Assembly: GCA_937927875.1 (NCBI GenBank) | Contig: CALEYV010000044.1 | Span: 1 to 16,782, forward strand | Source: an uncultured Actinomycetes bacterium | GTDB taxonomy: Bacteria; Actinomycetota; Acidimicrobiia; IMCC26256; PALSA-555 | Direction of reading: 5' to 3' | DNA length: 16,782 nucleotides | In this document: piece by piece, positions 6,340 to 12,934 of the stretch | Position numbering within the stretch: position 1 is the stretch's first letter | How the letters are laid out: each line of letters starts with the position of its first letter | The notes under the pieces: generated by a model | The model's database searches: none | Told to the model about the DNA's origin: nothing | Seen by the model: only the letters and a program-made list of their open reading frames with translations | Translations under genes and position numbers: made by a program

Positions 6340-6663
6340 GTGAGCGACCGACCGAAGCTCCGGCTCAAGAAGGGCGACGTGGTCATCGTGCTGTCGGGCA
6401 AGGACATCGGCAAGCAAGGCGCGATCACCCGCGTCATCCCCGACCGCAACATGGTGATCGTCGACGGCATCAACGTCGCCAAGAAGCACCAGCGGGCGAC
6501 GAAGGCGACGATGCAGGGCGGCATCATCGACAAGGACATGCCGATGCACGCCTCGAACGTGGCCATCCTCTGCTCGGCGTGCGGCGCGACCCGCATCGGT
6601 TACCGGGTCGACGACGACGGCACCAAGACCCGGGTCTGCAAGAAGTGCGGGAAGGACCTCTGA
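6340..6663 (+). CDS. rplX: 50S ribosomal protein L24, zinc-ribbon form
   Basis: This 107-residue protein has the N-terminal KOW motif (KKGDVVIVLSGKDIGKQGAI, about residues 10-29) followed by the L24 segment DGINVAKKHQRATKATMQGGI. The C-terminal part carries two CxxC pairs, Cys78/81 and Cys100/103, the cysteine-containing version found in many Gram-positives. L24 is an assembly initiator that binds 23S rRNA near the 5' end. Start is GTG at 6340, one base after the rplN stop. The stop overlaps the rplE ATG in TGATG. Confidence 0.96.
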   Translation: MSDRPKLRLKKGDVVIVLSGKDIGKQGAITRVIPDRNMVIVDGINVAKKHQRATKATMQGGIIDKDMPMHASNVAILCSACGATRIGYRVDDDGTKTRVCKKCGKDL

Positions 6664-7232
6664 TGAGCCCGGTGCGGGAGGCGCCCCGCCTCAAGGCCCG
6701 CTACGACGCCGAGCTGCGGCCGCAGCTGCAGCGCGAGCTGGGGCTCACGAACGTGATGGAGGTTCCGCGCCTCGAGAAGATCGTCCTGAACTGCGGCGTC
6801 GGCGGCGCCACCCAGCAGTCGTCGCTGCTCGACGGGGCGGTCGCCGACCTCACGACGATCACCGGCCAGCGCCCCCTGGTCACGAAGGCCAAGAAGTCGA
6901 TCGCCGGGTTCAAGCTCCGGGCCGGCAACCCGATCGGCGCGAAGGTGACGCTGCGCGGCGACCGGATGTGGGAGTTCTACGACCGGCTGGTCAGCTTGGC
7001 CATCCCCCGCATCCGCGACTTCCGTGGCATGAGCGCCGAGTCCTTCGACGGCCGCGGCAACTACACGTTCGGCGTCACCGAGCAGCTGATCTTCCCCGAG
7101 ATCGACTACGACAAGATCGACACCGTCCGCGGCATGGACATCACGATCGTGACCACCGCCACCACCGACGACGGCGGGCGTGCGCTGCTGCGCGCGCTCG
7201 GGTTCCCGTTCCGTCGTGACTCAGCCTCGTAG
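6663..7232 (+). CDS. rplE: 50S ribosomal protein L5
   Basis: This 189-residue protein matches L5: MEVPRLEKIVLNCGVG, then GQRPLVTKAKKSIAGFKLRAG, then MWEFYDRLVSLAIPRIRDFRG, then DGRGNYTFGVTEQLIFPEIDYD and GMDITIVTTA. L5 forms part of the 5S rRNA particle and the central protuberance. Length is slightly above the usual 179-187. The ATG at 6663 overlaps the rplX stop; an upstream in-frame extension into rplX has no family support. The TAG stop (7230-7232) is fused to the Shine-Dalgarno of rpsN. Confidence 0.96.
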   Translation: MSPVREAPRLKARYDAELRPQLQRELGLTNVMEVPRLEKIVLNCGVGGATQQSSLLDGAVADLTTITGQRPLVTKAKKSIAGFKLRAGNPIGAKVTLRGDRMWEFYDRLVSLAIPRIRDFRGMSAESFDGRGNYTFGVTEQLIFPEIDYDKIDTVRGMDITIVTTATTDDGGRALLRALGFPFRRDSAS

Positions 7233-7236
7233 GAGG
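7231..7236 (+). promoter_or_regulatory. rpsN Shine-Dalgarno site fused to the rplE stop
   Basis: AGGAGG shares two bases with the rplE TAG stop and lies 8 bases before the TTG at 7245. This strong site supports TTG as the real rpsN start. Confidence 0.8.
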
Positions 7237-7244
7237 GCAATCAG

Positions 7245-7430
7245 TTGGCCAAGAAGGCACTTCTCCAGAAGCAGCAGCGCAAGCCCAAGTTCGCGGTGCG
7301 CGCCTACACCCGCTGCCGACGCTGCGGCCGCGCGCGCTCCGTGTACCGCAAGTTCGGGCTCTGTCGGATCTGCTTCCGGGACATGGCCCACAACGGGGAG
7401 ATCCCGGGCGTGACCAAGGCGTCGTGGTGA
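7245..7430 (+). CDS. rpsN: 30S ribosomal protein S14, zinc-binding (type Z)
   Basis: The 61-residue product has the exact length and sequence pattern of type-Z S14: MAKKALLQKQQ, VRAYTRCRRCGRARSVYRKF, GLCRICFRDMAHNGEIPGV and a terminal KASW. Cys24, Cys27, Cys40 and Cys43 form the zinc site. S14 is a late-assembling protein of the 30S head. The start is TTG at 7245: the reading aligns to known type-Z proteins from residue 1, no ATG or GTG lies nearby in frame, and AGGAGG is well spaced. This is one of two TTG starts in the window. Confidence 0.96.
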   Translation: MAKKALLQKQQRKPKFAVRAYTRCRRCGRARSVYRKFGLCRICFRDMAHNGEIPGVTKASW

Positions 7431-7442
7431 GGGGGTGAGCCG

Positions 7443-7847
7443 ATGACGATGACCGATCCCATCGCCGACATGCTCACCCGGATCCGGAACGCCAACGTCG
7501 CGTTCCACGACGAGGTCGTGATGCCGTCCTCGAAGGTCAAAGTGGCGCTGGCGAGCCTCCTGGTCCGCGAGGGCTACCTCGAGGACTTCGCGGTCGAGGA
7601 CGACGCCGCCCGGCCGGGCCACAAGCTGCGCATCGTCATGAAGTACACCCAAGACCGGGAGCGCACGATCTCGGGGCTGCGCCGGGTCTCGAAGCCGGGC
7701 CTGCGCGTCTACTCGAAGGCGGCCGAGGTCCCGCGCGTCCTCGGCGGGATGGGGATCGCCGTCCTCTCGACCAACCAGGGGCTCCTGACCGACCGCGAGG
7801 CGCGCCAGCGCCGGGTCGGCGGCGAGGTCCTCTGCCACGTCTGGTAG
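7443..7847 (+). CDS. rpsH: 30S ribosomal protein S8
   Basis: This 134-residue protein begins MTMTDPIADMLTRIRNAN and ends RVGGEVLCHVW, with SKVKVALASLLVREGY and the SKPGLRVYSKAAEVPRVLGGMGIAVLSTNQGL block in between; this is a complete S8. S8 is a core 16S rRNA binder and in E. coli is the repressor of the spc operon. ATG at 7443 is favoured over the in-frame ATG at 7449 because the MTMTDPIADML start is typical and the G-rich GAGGGGGTGAG (about 7429-7439) lies just upstream. The gap from rpsN is 12 bp. Confidence 0.97.
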   Translation: MTMTDPIADMLTRIRNANVAFHDEVVMPSSKVKVALASLLVREGYLEDFAVEDDAARPGHKLRIVMKYTQDRERTISGLRRVSKPGLRVYSKAAEVPRVLGGMGIAVLSTNQGLLTDREARQRRVGGEVLCHVW

Positions 7848-7850
7848 GAG
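7846..7850 (+). promoter_or_regulatory. rplF Shine-Dalgarno site fused to the rpsH stop
   Basis: AGGAG overlaps the rpsH TAG stop (7845-7847) and lies 6 bases before the rplF GTG at 7857. It is the third stop/SD fusion in the cluster, again ahead of a non-ATG start. Confidence 0.7.
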
Positions 7851-7856
7851 CACGAA

Positions 7857-8396
7857 GTGTCCCGAGTCGGCAAAGCGCCCATCCCGATCCCGAGCGGCGT
7901 CGACGTGTCCGTCGAGCCGGGCCACGTCGCGGTGAAGGGCCCCCGCGGAGAGCTGGCGCGCCACACCCCGACCCAGATCACGATCGCCCGCGACGGCGAC
8001 CAGCTCGTCGTCACCCGCCCCGACGACGAACGGGAGAACCGGGCCCTCCACGGCCTCGTCCGGTCCCTCGTCAACAACATGGTCGTCGGCGTCTCGGAGG
8101 GGTTCTCGAAGGAGCTCGAGATCGTCGGCGTCGGCTACCGGGCCCTCGGCCAGGGCCCGAGCCGCCTCGAGCTGCAGGTCGGCTTCTCGCACCCGGTGCC
8201 GTTCGAGGCGCCCGACGGGGTCACCTTCGAGCTGCCCCAGCCGACGCGCATCATCGTGCGCGGCTGCGACAAGCAGCTGGTGGGCCAGGTGGCGGCCGAC
8301 ATCCGCAAGATCCGCAAGCCCGAGCCGTACAAGGGCAAGGGCATCCGATACGCCGGCGAGCGCGTGCAGCGCAAGGCCGGCAAGTCGGCGAAGTAA
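7857..8396 (+). CDS. rplF: 50S ribosomal protein L6
   Basis: This 179-residue protein has the standard two-repeat L6 layout. The N-terminal copy starts MSRVGKAPIPIPSGVDVSVEPGHVAVKGPRGEL. The C-terminal copy carries GVGYRALGQGPSRLELQVGFSHPV and the L6 signature PEPYKGKGIRYAGE near the end. L6 binds the sarcin-ricin region and is needed for late 50S assembly. The GTG start at 7857 is set by the AGGAG fused to the rpsH stop and by alignment with family N-termini. Length is normal (about 176-180). Confidence 0.97.
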   Translation: MSRVGKAPIPIPSGVDVSVEPGHVAVKGPRGELARHTPTQITIARDGDQLVVTRPDDERENRALHGLVRSLVNNMVVGVSEGFSKELEIVGVGYRALGQGPSRLELQVGFSHPVPFEAPDGVTFELPQPTRIIVRGCDKQLVGQVAADIRKIRKPEPYKGKGIRYAGERVQRKAGKSAK

Positions 8397-8404
8397 GGAC
8401 GACG

Positions 8405-8758
8405 ATGCACCAGAAGCTCAAGGCCCGCCACCATCGCCACCTGCGGGTGCGCAAGAAGGTCCGCGGCACCGCGGCACGGCCGCGCCTGTCCGTCTTCCGG
8501 TCCAGCCGCCACGTGTACGCCCAGCTCATCGACGACGTCCACGGCCACACGCTGGTGGCGGCATCGACGATGGAGTCCGACACCCGGGCCGGCACGACGG
8601 CGACCGTCGACGCCGCGAAGGCGGTCGGTCAGCGCCTCGGCGAGCGCGCGAAGGCGGCCGGGATCGAAAACGTCGTGTTCGACCGGGGCGGGTTCCGGTA
8701 CCACGGTCGGGTCGCCGCCGTCGCCGACGGCGCCCGCGAAGCAGGGCTGGCGCTATGA
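8405..8758 (+). CDS. rplR: 50S ribosomal protein L18
   Basis: This 117-residue protein contains RHHRHLRVRKKVRGTAARPRLSVFRSSRHVYAQLIDD and ends with FDRGGFRYHGRVAAVADGAREAGL, the characteristic L18 pattern. L18 binds 5S rRNA with L5. The ATG at 8405 is preceded by AAGGA overlapping the rplF TAA stop (8395-8399). The TGA stop forms an ATGA overlap with a 15-codon reading frame that fills the gap to rpsE. Confidence 0.96.
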   Translation: MHQKLKARHHRHLRVRKKVRGTAARPRLSVFRSSRHVYAQLIDDVHGHTLVAASTMESDTRAGTTATVDAAKAVGQRLGERAKAAGIENVVFDRGGFRYHGRVAAVADGAREAGLAL

Positions 8759-8802
8759 GCGCGGCGCGGCTCCCAACGAGCGCTCGAAAGCAGGTGCGGT
8801 AA
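8755..8802 (+). CDS. Possible 15-codon coupling mini-ORF between rplR and rpsE
   Basis: The ATG at 8755 overlaps the rplR stop as ATGA. The frame reads MSAARLPTSARKQVR and ends in TAA at 8800-8802, whose last base is the A of the rpsE ATG (TAATG). It exactly bridges the only sizeable gap in the rplF-rplO stretch. I do not recognise the peptide. Its likeliest role, if translated, is to carry ribosomes from rplR to rpsE. It could equally be chance, because short open frames are frequent in GC-rich DNA. Confidence 0.25.
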   Translation: MSAARLPTSARKQVR

Positions 8803-9350
8803 TGGCAGACGGCCAGCTCGAGGAGCGGGTGATCGCGATCAACCGGGTCGCCAAAGTCGTGAAGGGCGGACGCCGGTTCTCGTTCACCGCGCTCGTCGTG
8901 GTCGGCGACGGCGACGGCAACGTGGGCCTCGGCTACGGCAAGGCCAAGGAGGTCCCGGCCGCGATCCAGAAGGGCATGGAGGAGGCCAAGAAGCGGCTGT
9001 TCAAGGTCCCGCTGGCGGGCTCGACGATCACCCACGTGATCCTCGGCTCCCACGACGCCGCGCGCGTGCTCCTGAAGCCGGCCGCCCCCGGCACCGGCGT
9101 GATCGCGGGCGGCGCCGCCCGCGCCATCCTCGAGGCCGCGGGCGTCCACGACGTGCTCGCCAAGTCGCTCGGCTCCTCGAACGCCATCAACGTCTCCCGT
9201 GCCACCATCCAGGGCCTCCAGGCGCTGAAGCGACCCGAGGCCGTCGCCCGCCTGCGCGGCAAGACGGACGAGGAAGTCAGCACGGTCGGGATGCTGCGCG
9301 CCTACCGGGAACGGCAAGCGCCGAAGCACGAGCCCACCGAGGTGAAGTGA
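8802..9350 (+). CDS. rpsE: 30S ribosomal protein S5
   Basis: This 182-residue protein has the S5 dsRBD-like N-domain (ERVIAINRVAKVVKGGRRFSFTALVVVGDGDGNVGLGYGKAKEVPAAIQKG) and the C-domain with LLKPAAPGTGVIAGGAARAILEAAGV and SLGSSNAINVSRATIQGL. S5 contributes to decoding accuracy and to the mRNA entry channel with S3 and S4. ATG at 8802 follows AGCAGGTG (8789-8796), one mismatch from AGGAGGTG. The 43-bp gap after rplR contains the mini-ORF described separately. The stop overlaps the rpmD start. Confidence 0.97.
   Translation: MADGQLEERVIAINRVAKVVKGGRRFSFTALVVVGDGDGNVGLGYGKAKEVPAAIQKGMEEAKKRLFKVPLAGSTITHVILGSHDAARVLLKPAAPGTGVIAGGAARAILEAAGVHDVLAKSLGSSNAINVSRATIQGLQALKRPEAVARLRGKTDEEVSTVGMLRAYRERQAPKHEPTEVK
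9339..9345 (+). promoter_or_regulatory. rpmD Shine-Dalgarno site
   Basis: GAGGTGA lies 4 bases before the ATG at 9350 but only one base before the alternative in-frame GTG at 9347. The spacing therefore favours ATG 9350 as the rpmD start. Confidence 0.65.
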
Positions 9351-9535
9351 TGGCCACCACGCTGCGCATCACCCAGGTCCGCTCGGCGATCGGCGTCAAG
9401 CCCAAGCAGCGCGGGACGCTGCGGGCGCTCGGGCTGCGGCGGATCCGCCACACCGTCGAGCACCCCGACCGGCCCGAGATCCGGGGCATGGTCGAGCGCG
9501 TCCCGCACCTCGTCACGGTGGAGGAGGTGGGCTGA
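9350..9535 (+). CDS. rpmD: 50S ribosomal protein L30
   Basis: This 61-residue protein begins MATTLRITQVRSAIGVKPKQRGTLRALGLRRIRHTV, matching the L30 fold signature. It ends with RGMVERVPHLVTVEE. L30 is a small, non-universal 50S protein. ATG at 9350 (TGATG overlap with rpsE) is preferred over GTG at 9347 because of Shine-Dalgarno spacing and because family members begin directly with this residue pattern. GGAGGTG at 9523-9529 near its end serves as the ribosome-binding site for rplO. Confidence 0.95.
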   Translation: MATTLRITQVRSAIGVKPKQRGTLRALGLRRIRHTVEHPDRPEIRGMVERVPHLVTVEEVG

Positions 9536-9536
9536 G

Positions 9537-10034
9537 GTGCCGATCAAGCTCCACGACCTGAAGCCGCCCGCGGGCTCGAAGCGGCCCCGCCGGCGGGTCG
9601 GCCGGGGCATCGCGGGCAAGGGCGGCAAGACCGCCGGCCGCGGCATGAAAGGCCAGGGCGCGCGTGACACCGTGAAGCCGGGCTTCGAGGGCGGTCAGAC
9701 CCCGATGGCGCGCCGCACTCCGAAGGCCAAGGGCTTCAAGAACCCGTTCCGCGTCGAGTACGTCGTCATCAACCTCGACGCGCTCGAGCGCTTCGATGCC
9801 GGCGCGACGGTCGACCCCGACGTGCTGCGCGGCCGCGGGCTGATCGCCAAGCGCGGCCTCGTCAAGGTGCTCGGACGCGGGGAGCTGACGAGGACGCTCA
9901 CCGTGCGCGCCCACGCGTTCTCGGACGCGGCGCGCCGAGCGATCGAAGCGGCGGGCGGTCAGGCCGAGGTCTTGCCGCCCCCGTGGGGTGACCGTCGTCC
10001 CGCCGCTCGCGGGAACGCCCTCACCAATCGGTAG
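9537..10034 (+). CDS. rplO: 50S ribosomal protein L15 with short C-terminal extension
   Basis: This 165-residue protein contains the Gly/Arg-rich N-terminus (LKPPAGSKRPRRRVGRGIAGKGGKTAGRG), then VKPGFEGGQTPMARRTPKAKGF and the C-terminal HAFSDAARRAIEAAGGQAEVL. L15 is a late-assembly 50S protein. The family is usually about 145-150 residues. Residues after about 146 (PPPWGDRRPAARGNALTNR) look like a non-conserved read-through tail, and its TAG stop lies inside the candidate secY -10 element. Start is GTG at 9537, one base after the rpmD stop. Confidence 0.95.
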   Translation: MPIKLHDLKPPAGSKRPRRRVGRGIAGKGGKTAGRGMKGQGARDTVKPGFEGGQTPMARRTPKAKGFKNPFRVEYVVINLDALERFDAGATVDPDVLRGRGLIAKRGLVKVLGRGELTRTLTVRAHAFSDAARRAIEAAGGQAEVLPPPWGDRRPAARGNALTNR

Positions 10035-10037
10035 GCT
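10032..10037 (+). promoter_or_regulatory. Candidate -10 element TAGGCT upstream of secY
   Basis: TAGGCT in the context ATCGGTAGGCTG resembles the ATCCGGTAGCCTG upstream of infA. It lies 33 bp before the secY ATG, a plausible distance for an internal promoter. Its first three bases are the rplO stop codon, so coincidence is possible. No clear -35 is visible. Confidence 0.25.
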
Positions 10038-10055
10038 GTCCGCCGCCGACGGCTC

Positions 10056-10061
10056 AGGAGG
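10056..10061 (+). promoter_or_regulatory. secY Shine-Dalgarno site
   Basis: A perfect AGGAGG lies 8 bases before the secY ATG at 10070. secY does not overlap its upstream gene, so it appears to be initiated independently. Confidence 0.8.
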
Positions 10062-10069
10062 CCTCCCGC

Positions 10070-11383
10070 ATGCTCTCCCGGCTCCGGAACATGTTCCGGG
10101 TCCCCGACCTCCGGAACAAGATCCTGTTCACGCTGCTCATCGTGGCGGTGTACCGGATCGGCGCCCACCTGCCCGTCCCCTACGTCGACTTCAAGGCGAT
10201 CAAGCACCTTCAGGACTCGACGAAGAACAGCGGCGTCGTCGGCTTCCTCGACCTCTTCTCGGGCGGCGCCATCACCAACGTCGCCATCTTCTTCCTCGGG
10301 ATCATGCCGTACATCACGGCGTCGATCATCATGCAGCTGCTCGGCGTGGTGATCCCGAAGCTCGAGGAGTGGCAGAACGAGGGCCAGACCGGTCAGAAGA
10401 AGATCACCCAGTGGACCCGTTACCTGACCATCGGGCTGGCGCTGGTGCAGTCCACCGGGTTCGTGTTCGCCCTCCACGCCGGCAACGGTGGCCTGTTCGG
10501 GCTCAGCGCCAGCCTCCCGAAGGGCATCGACTTCATCCCCCACTTCGACACCCCGCGAGCCGCGCTCATCGTCCTGGTCTGGACCGCCGGCACCGCGCTC
10601 GTGATGTGGCTCGGGGAGCTGATCTCCCAACGGGGGATCGGCAACGGCATGTCGATCCTGATCTTCGCCTCGGTGGTGTCGCGCCTGCCGTCCCAGGGCG
10701 GCTCCATCTACAGCCAGGGCAGCAAGTTCCAGTTCTTCACGATCCTGCTCATCGGCGTGGCGATGATCGTCGGGATCGTCTTCGTCGAGCTGGGGCAGCG
10801 CCGCATCCCAGTCCAGTTCGCCAAACGGGTGGTCGGCCGCCGGATGTACGGCGGCCAGAGCACCTACATCCCGCTCAAGGTGAACCAGTCCGGGGTGATC
10901 CCGGTCATCTTCGCCAGCTCGATCCTGGCCTTCCCGGCCCTGATCGCGTCGGCGCTCGGCAACAGCGGGCACGGGGTCCAGCAGTGGATCAACAACAACC
11001 TGGTGGCGCGCCAGAGCTGGTTCTACATCCTCTTCTACACGATCCTCATCATCTTCTTCGCGTACTTCTACACCGCGATCGCGTTCAACCCCCAGCAGCA
11101 GGCCGACATCATCCGCAAGCAGGGCGGGTTCATCCCGGGCATCCGACCCGGTCCGCCGACCGAGCGGTACCTGGCCAAGACGCTGAACCGGATCACGCTG
11201 CCCGGCTCGCTGTTCCTAGCCGTCATCGCCATCGCGCCGCTGCTCGTCTTCGCGCTCTGGAACATCAGTCAGTTCCCCTTCGGGGGCACTGCGCTGCTCA
11301 TCACGGTCGGGGTCGCGCTCGAGACGATGAAGCAGATCGACAGTCAGCTGATGATGCGCAACTACGAAGGCTTCCTTGCCTGA
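10070..11383 (+). CDS. secY: Protein translocase channel subunit SecY
   Basis: This 437-residue polytopic membrane protein has the ten-helix SecY pattern. The first helix is at about 18-34. The plug region DLFSGGAITNVAIFFLG (61-77) is followed by the signature MPYITASIIMQLL (79-91). Next come ISQRGIGNGMSILIF (185-199) and the long cytosolic loop with RRIPVQFAKR (244-253). The conserved IRPGPPTERYL (358-368) includes Arg359, equivalent to E. coli Arg357, which is needed for SecA-driven translocation. SecY forms the Sec pore with SecE and SecG in the cytoplasmic membrane. Its place after rplO is standard. Its 3' end overlaps adk by 8 bases. Confidence 0.97.
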   Translation: MLSRLRNMFRVPDLRNKILFTLLIVAVYRIGAHLPVPYVDFKAIKHLQDSTKNSGVVGFLDLFSGGAITNVAIFFLGIMPYITASIIMQLLGVVIPKLEEWQNEGQTGQKKITQWTRYLTIGLALVQSTGFVFALHAGNGGLFGLSASLPKGIDFIPHFDTPRAALIVLVWTAGTALVMWLGELISQRGIGNGMSILIFASVVSRLPSQGGSIYSQGSKFQFFTILLIGVAMIVGIVFVELGQRRIPVQFAKRVVGRRMYGGQSTYIPLKVNQSGVIPVIFASSILAFPALIASALGNSGHGVQQWINNNLVARQSWFYILFYTILIIFFAYFYTAIAFNPQQQADIIRKQGGFIPGIRPGPPTERYLAKTLNRITLPGSLFLAVIAIAPLLVFALWNISQFPFGGTALLITVGVALETMKQIDSQLMMRNYEGFLA

Positions 11384-12071
11384 CGCGGCGACCGAGCCCC
11401 GAGGCCCGCGACTCGTCTTGCTCGGGAAGCAGGGTGCCGGCAAGGGAACCCAGGCGGTCCGGCTTGAGGAGCACTACCGGATCTTCCGTCTGTCGACGGG
11501 GGACCTGTTCCGGGACGCCGCCGCGGCCGGGACCGAGCTCGGTCGCGAGGCCAAGGGCTACATCGACCGCGGCTTCCTCGTCCCCGATGACATCGTCATC
11601 GGCCTCGTCCGGGAGCAGCTGGCGATCGACGACCGGGCCCAGCACGGGTTCGTGCTCGACGGCTTCCCCCGGACCCGGCAGCAGGCCGCCGAGCTCGACA
11701 AGATCCTCGACGGCTGCCCGCTCGACCTCGCCGTCGACCTCGACGTCCCCACCGAGGTCGTGCTCCAGCGGATCGCGGGCCGCCGCGTCTGCTCGAACTG
11801 CGGCGCGAACTACCACGTCGACAACCCGCCCGAGCACAACTGGACCTGCGACGTCTGCGGCCACGAGGTCGTCCAGCGCGAGGACGACACCCCCGAGGCG
11901 GTCATGCGGCGCCTCGAGCTCTACGAGATGAAGACGCTGCCCGTCATCCAGCACTACCGGCGGGCCGGGATCCTCGCCCATGTCGACGCCAGCGACGAGA
12001 CCGAGGAGGTCTTCAAGCGGCTCGTCGAGCTCGTCGACTCCTACTTCGACGCCGGGTCCCGGGCGCTGTGA
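11376..12071 (+). CDS. adk: Adenylate kinase, zinc-type LID
   Basis: This 231-residue enzyme interconverts ATP + AMP and 2 ADP. The P-loop is LLGKQGAGKGTQ (residues 16-26 or so), the AMP-binding segment is RLSTGDLFR, and VLDGFPRTRQQ (93-103) is the family signature. The LID domain carries Cys139, Cys142, Cys158 and Cys161, a structural zinc site. The usual GPPGAGKGT is GKQGAGKGT here. The only sensible start is TTG at 11376, giving ten residues before the first strand; the next in-frame TTG would cut into that strand beside the P-loop. GAAGG at 11366-11370 fits as the ribosome-binding site. The 8-base overlap with secY and 4-base overlap with map imply one transcript. Confidence 0.95.
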   Translation: MPDAATEPRGPRLVLLGKQGAGKGTQAVRLEEHYRIFRLSTGDLFRDAAAAGTELGREAKGYIDRGFLVPDDIVIGLVREQLAIDDRAQHGFVLDGFPRTRQQAAELDKILDGCPLDLAVDLDVPTEVVLQRIAGRRVCSNCGANYHVDNPPEHNWTCDVCGHEVVQREDDTPEAVMRRLELYEMKTLPVIQHYRRAGILAHVDASDETEEVFKRLVELVDSYFDAGSRAL

Positions 12072-12820
12072 TCACCCGCAAGTCGCCCGAGCAGATCGCG
12101 CTCATGCGCCGGGCCGGCGTCATCGTCGCCGAGATGCACGAGGAGTGCATCCGGGCCGCCAAGCCCGGCGCCACCACCGCCGACGTCGACGCGGTGGCCC
12201 GGGACGTGCTCGAGCGCCGGGGCGCCCGCTCGAACTTCCTCGGCTACCACGGCTTCCCAGCCGTGGTCTGCACGTCCCCGAACGACGTCATCGTCCACGG
12301 CATCCCGAGCGACGAGGTCGTCCTCGAGGAGGGCGACATCCTCTCCATCGACTGCGGCGCCATCGTCGAGGGCTGGCACGCCGACGCGGCGGTGACGGTC
12401 CCGGTCGGCGACATCGACGACGAGTCGAAGCGGCTCATCGAGGTCACCCGGACCTCCCTCGATGCGGGGATCGGTCACGTCCGGGAGGGGGAGCGGCTCG
12501 GTGACATCGGCGCCGCGGTCGAGGAGGTGGCGACCGGCGCCGGCTTCACCGTCGTCCGCGAGTACGTCGGGCACGGGATCGGCACCGCCATGCACGAGGA
12601 GCCCCAGGTGCCGAACTACGGCCCCCCGGGCCGGGGCCTGAAGCTGAAGGAGGGCCTGGTGCTGGCCATCGAGCCGATGGTCAACGCCGGCGGCCCCGAG
12701 ACCGAGGTGCTGCGCGACGGCTGGGCGGTCGTCACCCGGGACCACCGCCGGTCGGCCCACTTCGAGCACACGATCGCGATCACCGAGCACGGCCCCGAGG
12801 TGCTCACGCGGCCCGGGTAG
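12068..12820 (+). CDS. map: Methionine aminopeptidase, type I
   Basis: This 250-residue enzyme removes the initiator methionine from new proteins. All five metal ligands of the pita-bread fold are present: Asp95 (SIDCGA), Asp106 (WHADAA), His169 (VGHGIG), Glu202 (AIEPMV) and Glu233 (HFEHT). His77 in VHGIP corresponds to the catalytic E. coli His79. There is no N-terminal zinc-finger extension, so it is the short type Ia form. The start is GTG at 12068 within a GTGA overlap with adk. It ends in TAG at 12818-12820, followed by a 184-bp gap, so it probably closes the secY-adk-map unit. Confidence 0.97.
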   Translation: MITRKSPEQIALMRRAGVIVAEMHEECIRAAKPGATTADVDAVARDVLERRGARSNFLGYHGFPAVVCTSPNDVIVHGIPSDEVVLEEGDILSIDCGAIVEGWHADAAVTVPVGDIDDESKRLIEVTRTSLDAGIGHVREGERLGDIGAAVEEVATGAGFTVVREYVGHGIGTAMHEEPQVPNYGPPGRGLKLKEGLVLAIEPMVNAGGPETEVLRDGWAVVTRDHRRSAHFEHTIAITEHGPEVLTRPG

Positions 12821-12870
12821 CCAGCGCGGGGCCGCGTCGGCGTCGGCGAACAGGCGTTCGCTGCGGCGCG

Positions 12871-12887
12871 GGGCGCGTTTCGCGCCC
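12871..12887 (+). terminator. Hairpin after map, possible terminator without U-tract
   Basis: GGGCGCG (12871-12877) pairs perfectly with CGCGCCC (12881-12887) across a TTT loop. This gives a compact 7-bp all-GC stem 50 bp after the map stop. No T-run follows, so it is not a classic intrinsic terminator. U-tract-less hairpins have been proposed as terminators in actinobacteria. Confidence 0.4.
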
Positions 12888-12928
12888 GGCCCGGCGACCG
12901 CCGGGTGGGACCGCGGCCGGCGATCCGG

Positions 12929-12934
12929 TAGCCT
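12929..12934 (+). promoter_or_regulatory. Candidate -10 element TAGCCT upstream of infA
   Basis: TAGCCT in the context GATCCGGTAGCCTGG lies about 70 bp before infA. Together with the related elements before rplC and secY, it is the best-placed promoter candidate because it follows a hairpin and sits in a non-coding gap. No good -35 is visible. Confidence 0.4.

Noticed and set aside
6640..6700. Possible S8-binding repressor site at the rplX-rplE junction, as in E. coli
   Set aside because: The junction is a 1-base overlap and I could not see the S8 helix consensus by eye; a covariance search would be needed.
9347..9349. GTG at 9347 as the rpmD start
   Set aside because: The Shine-Dalgarno GAGGTGA ends one base before it, which is too close; ATG 9350 has workable spacing.
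9988..11931. 647-codon plus-strand frame overlapping secY and adk
   Set aside because: It is an off-frame Pro/Arg/His-rich reading across two clearly identified genes.
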